Assembly (NCBI RefSeq): GCF_002163835.1
Contig: NZ_CP019331.1
Coordinates: 2,331,001 to 2,395,000 of the forward strand
Reading direction: 5' to 3'
DNA: 64,000 nt
Source of the DNA: Polaribacter sp. SA4-10
GTDB lineage: Bacteria; Bacteroidota; Bacteroidia; Flavobacteriales; Flavobacteriaceae
Shown here: piece after piece, positions 61,308 through 64,000 of the stretch
How the letters are laid out: each line of letters starts with the position of its first letter
How positions within the stretch are numbered: the stretch's first letter is position 1
Notes under the pieces: generated by a model
The model's input: only the letters and a program-made list of their open reading frames with translations
What the model was told of the DNA's origin: nothing
Database searches by the model: none
Translations under genes and position numbers: made by a program

Positions 61308-62357
61308 ATGTTAGAAGACAAGAATACACAAAAAACATCATTAGCTGAACTTGGTGAGTTTGGTTTAATAAATCATATTACACAATATTTTAAAATTCAG
61401 AACGCATCTACAGTAAAAGGAATTGGTGACGATGCTGCAGTTTTAGCTGCATCAGAAAAGCAAACCTTAATTACTACAGATTTGTTGGTTGAAGGTGTGC
61501 ATTTTGATTTAAGTTATATGCCTCTTAAACATTTAGGTTATAAAGCTGTTATGGTTAATTTATCTGATGTGTATGCAATGAATGGTGTTGCAGAACAAAT
61601 TACAGTTTCTATTGCCGTATCTAATCGTTTTTCTTTAGAAGCAATTGAAGAATTGTATGCAGGAATTCAGTTGGCGTGTGATACGTATAAAGTAGATTTA
61701 ATTGGTGGAGATACAACATCCTCTACCAAAGGGATTTTAATTTCTGTAACTGCAATAGGAAAAGTTGATAAAGAAGAAGTTGTTTATAGAAATACTGCAA
61801 AAGAAACCGATTTAATTGTTGTTACTGGAGATTTGGGTGCAGCATATTTGGGGTTACAGGTTTTAGAAAGAGAGAAACAAGTTTTTAAAGTAGATCCAAA
61901 TAATCAACCAGACTTAGACAATTACACGTATTTAATAGAACGTCAATTAAAGCCAGAAGCACGTAAAGATGTTGCAGGTTGGTTAAAAGAATTGGAAGTA
62001 AAACCAACTTCTATGATTGATATTTCTGATGGACTTTCTTCTGAAATTATGCATATCTGCAGCCAGAGTAAAGTTGGTTGTAAAATATATGAAGACAAGT
62101 TACCTTTAGATCCACAAGTAATAACCGCTTCAGAAGAATTTAATATGGATTCTACGATGATTGCATTAAGTGGAGGTGAAGACTACGAATTACTTTTTAC
62201 AGTGCCAATTGCAGATTTTGATAAAATAAAAGACAATCCTAATTTTTCTATTATTGGGCATATTACAGCAGAAACTCAAGGTATGAATTTAGTTACAAGA
62301 GCAAACCAAGAAATTGAGCTAAAAGCACAAGGTTGGAATGCTTTAAAAGGGGAGTAA
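61308..62357 (+). CDS. thiL: Thiamine-monophosphate kinase
   Basis: 349 residues. It phosphorylates thiamine phosphate to thiamine diphosphate. Landmarks are LAELGEFGLINHITQYF, VKGIGDDAAVLA, TTDLLVEGVHFDLSYMPLKHLGYKAVMVNLSDVYAMNG, DLIGGDTTSSTKGILISVTAIG, MIDISDGLSSEIMHI and ALSGGEDYELLFTV. It is the only thiamine gene in the window. A TAnnTTTG element is 4 bp before the start codon and a strong terminator follows at 62381. Confidence 0.96.
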   Translation: MLEDKNTQKTSLAELGEFGLINHITQYFKIQNASTVKGIGDDAAVLAASEKQTLITTDLLVEGVHFDLSYMPLKHLGYKAVMVNLSDVYAMNGVAEQITVSIAVSNRFSLEAIEELYAGIQLACDTYKVDLIGGDTTSSTKGILISVTAIGKVDKEEVVYRNTAKETDLIVVTGDLGAAYLGLQVLEREKQVFKVDPNNQPDLDNYTYLIERQLKPEARKDVAGWLKELEVKPTSMIDISDGLSSEIMHICSQSKVGCKIYEDKLPLDPQVITASEEFNMDSTMIALSGGEDYELLFTVPIADFDKIKDNPNFSIIGHITAETQGMNLVTRANQEIELKAQGWNALKGE

Positions 62358-62380
62358 AAAGCATAAAATAACTTATAAAA

Positions 62381-62407
62381 AAAGCGCAAATTTAAAATTT
62401 GCGCTTT
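62381..62407. terminator. Hairpin terminator after thiL
   Basis: A 13-bp perfect stem AAAGCGCAAATTT / AAATTTGCGCTTT with one loop base, followed by TTTGTTTTT. It lies 23 bp after the thiL stop. Confidence 0.9.
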
Positions 62408-62508
62408 TTTGTTTTTAATAAAGATTTGTTTCTCTATAAAGAGAACATGAGCTTTAATTCATTTTATCAGAAGTTAAAGGAAGTCAGTAGTTTTTTTAGA
62501 AAGTGAAA

Positions 62509-63288
62509 TCAACAAAGCTTCACAAAACGCTCTAAAATAGTTATCAACTCCTCTTTGTTTTCAATATGACTCATATGTCCATTAGGAAAAACAACAAATT
62601 CTGAATTCGTTTTTTTAGCTTCTTCTAAGGAAGTTTGATGGTCTAAAACAGGATCTTTTTCACCAATAATTATCAATTTTTTAAAGTTATTTTCAGCTAA
62701 AATAGGACTTCTATTTGGGCGATTTTTCATTCCTTCTTGAGCGGCAATATAACCTTGAATAGGGGTTTGTAAAGCTTCAGCTAAAGCCAATTTCATTTCA
62801 TCTTTAAAAACAGTTCTACTTGCTTCACTAAATAAATTAGTAAAAGACATTCTTACCATATTGGTAAAGTTATTTTGTACCATTTTATTGGCACGAGATC
62901 TTAACTTTTTTCGCTCATTGTCGTCTTCAATAGAGGTCGAGTTCATTAAACACAACCCTTTTATTTTCTGTGGATTTTTTTCTGCAAAAGCCAACGCAAC
63001 ATAACCGCCTAAAGAATGACCAATTAGAATACATTTTCTAATTCGTAAATGCTTTAAAACAGCTTCAATTGTTTCTGCAAATAATTCCATGGAATGTGTA
63101 TAACCCAAACAATCAGATTTTCCATGACCTAATAAATCAATAGTAATTACTCTATTTTTTTTAGTAAGTTGTGGTGTGATCTCTTTCCACATTGTTGCAT
63201 TTTCTAAAAAACCGTGAATCAGAATAATAGCAGTTCCTTTTCCTTGATCAGAATAAGAAATAGTAGCATTTTTATAATCTAAAACCAT
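62509..63288 (-). CDS. Alpha/beta-fold hydrolase
   Basis: 259 residues. The oxyanion segment is IILIHGFLENATMW. The nucleophile elbow is GHSLGG with Ser92. The catalytic acid is in IIGEKDPVLD, and the His in FPNGHMSHIENKEEL. It is most like the small-molecule esterase and epoxide/haloalkane-type group; no specific substrate can be given. No partner gene overlaps it; the divergent serine-hydrolase gene begins 94 bp away. Confidence 0.88.
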   Translation of the reverse strand: MVLDYKNATISYSDQGKGTAIILIHGFLENATMWKEITPQLTKKNRVITIDLLGHGKSDCLGYTHSMELFAETIEAVLKHLRIRKCILIGHSLGGYVALAFAEKNPQKIKGLCLMNSTSIEDDNERKKLRSRANKMVQNNFTNMVRMSFTNLFSEASRTVFKDEMKLALAEALQTPIQGYIAAQEGMKNRPNRSPILAENNFKKLIIIGEKDPVLDHQTSLEEAKKTNSEFVVFPNGHMSHIENKEELITILERFVKLC

Positions 63289-63382
63289 AGAAACAAATAT
63301 ACCATTTGAATCGCTTTTAGAAACTCAAAAACATGAAAAAGTATTTACTATATTTGATGAGAATTCATTAAAATCTAATCTT

Positions 63383-64000
63383 ATGTTTTTCAAAAAAATA
63401 CTACCTCTTGTTCTTTTTATTTTTTCTTTAACCTTAAGTGCACAAATTGATGAGAAAAATCTCGATAACTTGGTAAAAGAGACGTTAAAAACTTTTGATG
63501 TTCCAGGTATTTCTGTCGGAATTTTAAAAGACGGAAAAATTATTTATGCAAAAGGCCATGGAGTTCGTTCTTTAACCAATAAAAAAGACATGAACGAAAA
63601 TACTTTAGTTGGTGTTGCTTCTAATAGTAAAGGTTTTACGTGTTTTGCTTTGGCGATGATGGTAGATGAAGGAAAACTAAATTGGGATGATAAAGTGAGA
63701 AAACACATTCCAGAATTTCAGCTATATGATGCTTGGGTAACAGAACAATTTACAGTAAGAGATTTAGTAACGCATAGAAGTGGAATGGGTTTAGGAGCTG
63801 GAGATTTAATGTTCTTTCCTGAAGGAAATGATTTTACATCCAAAGATGTGATTAACAATGTAAAACATTTAAAACCAGAAAGTTCTTTTAGAAGCAAATT
63901 TGCTTACAATAACAACATGTTTATTATTGCTGGTGAAGTTTTAAAACGTGTAAGTGGTCTTTCTTGGGAAGAATTTATTGAAACAAAAATTATGAAACCT
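63383..64000 (+). CDS. Serine hydrolase (beta-lactamase family), 5' part
   Basis: The frame is open from the ATG at 63383 to the window end (206 codons), so the C-terminus is missing. Signal peptide MFFKKILPLVLFIFSLTLSAQ. The beta-lactamase-like fold has VPGISVGILKDGKIIYAKGHG, the catalytic S-N-S-K motif at 80-83 (VASNSKGFTCFALAMM), and FTVRDLVTHRSGMG. The YxN element is in FAYNNNMFIIAGEVL. Probably a secreted D-aminopeptidase- or esterase-like enzyme; the substrate is unknown. It is distinct from the one at 50504. Confidence 0.85.
   Translation, partial: MFFKKILPLVLFIFSLTLSAQIDEKNLDNLVKETLKTFDVPGISVGILKDGKIIYAKGHGVRSLTNKKDMNENTLVGVASNSKGFTCFALAMMVDEGKLNWDDKVRKHIPEFQLYDAWVTEQFTVRDLVTHRSGMGLGAGDLMFFPEGNDFTSKDVINNVKHLKPESSFRSKFAYNNNMFIIAGEVLKRVSGLSWEEFIETKIMKP

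Noticed and set aside
1..64000. tRNA genes, rRNA genes, prophage, defence systems, biosynthetic clusters
   Set aside because: No T-loop-like GGTTCGAATC sequences, phage structural genes, restriction, CRISPR-Cas or toxin-antitoxin patterns were found on reading.

Overview
The window is AT-rich chromosomal DNA of a marine-type member of the Flavobacteriaceae (Bacteroidota). The evidence is the SUF iron-sulfur cluster, several TonB-dependent receptors, an ECF sigma/FecR pair, a C-terminal type IX secretion sorting domain, flavobacterial families (DUF4286, DUF4175, GIN-domain proteins, choice-of-anchor B) and TAnnTTTG-type -7 promoter elements. A Polaribacter- or Tenacibaculum-like genus is my guess only. 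No tRNA, rRNA, CRISPR array, prophage or intact insertion sequence was recognised.

Layout. 1-2.4 kb: a secreted protein (minus strand, cut by the window start) built from at least 14 nearly identical 56/57-residue FG-GAP-like repeats, next to a truncated rluE relic. 2.8-9.6 kb: a surface-signalling locus with a beta-barrel protein, a zinc-protease lipoprotein, an internally duplicated lipoprotein, an ECF sigma factor, a FecR anti-sigma factor and a TonB receptor carrying an STN signalling domain; a 35-bp element occurs twice before the lipoprotein and once, degenerate, before fecR. 9.6-20.3 kb: elaA, rpiB, a 0.7 kb very AT-rich stretch with DnaA-box-like 9-mers, a lipid kinase, rnr, a GIN-domain protein, tatA, an SPFH protein, gltX and an outer-membrane protein. 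20.4-27 kb: DUF4175 giant protein, ybeY, mnmG and a methyltransferase, with three parS-like ParB sites. 27-33.7 kb: small membrane and helical proteins, a DUF1801 pseudogene, a 2-hydroxyacid dehydrogenase, panB, a second ECF sigma factor with a short zinc-finger partner, an O-methyltransferase, a second tatA and an IS3-type remnant. 33.7-44.7 kb: two SpoU methyltransferases around mutS, the TPR-DUF4286-ksgA-mgtE operon, a 47-residue protein behind a sigma-54-like promoter, serS and ribF. 44.8-49.1 kb: a TonB receptor paired with an SGNH-hydrolase lipoprotein. 49.2-56.3 kb: sufA-sufB-sufC-sufD and a separated sufS. 56.4-61.2 kb: a four-gene cell-surface cluster (choice-of-anchor B protein, propeller-like lipoprotein, MbnP-like protein, MauG/MbnH-like di-heme protein). 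61.3-64 kb: thiL, an alpha/beta hydrolase and a serine hydrolase cut by the window end.

Most promising leads: (a) three parS-like sites spread over 4.6 kb around mnmG together with a DnaA-box-like cluster 10 kb away, suggesting an origin-proximal window; (b) the repeated 35-bp element that ties an ECF/FecR/TonB signalling unit to a lipoprotein; (c) an MbnP/MbnH-like copper-protein maturation pair embedded in a surface-protein operon; (d) a tiny protein with a sigma-54-type promoter. Decayed material (rluE tail, DUF1801 gene, IS3 remnant, duplicated sorting-domain tail) shows local genome erosion.
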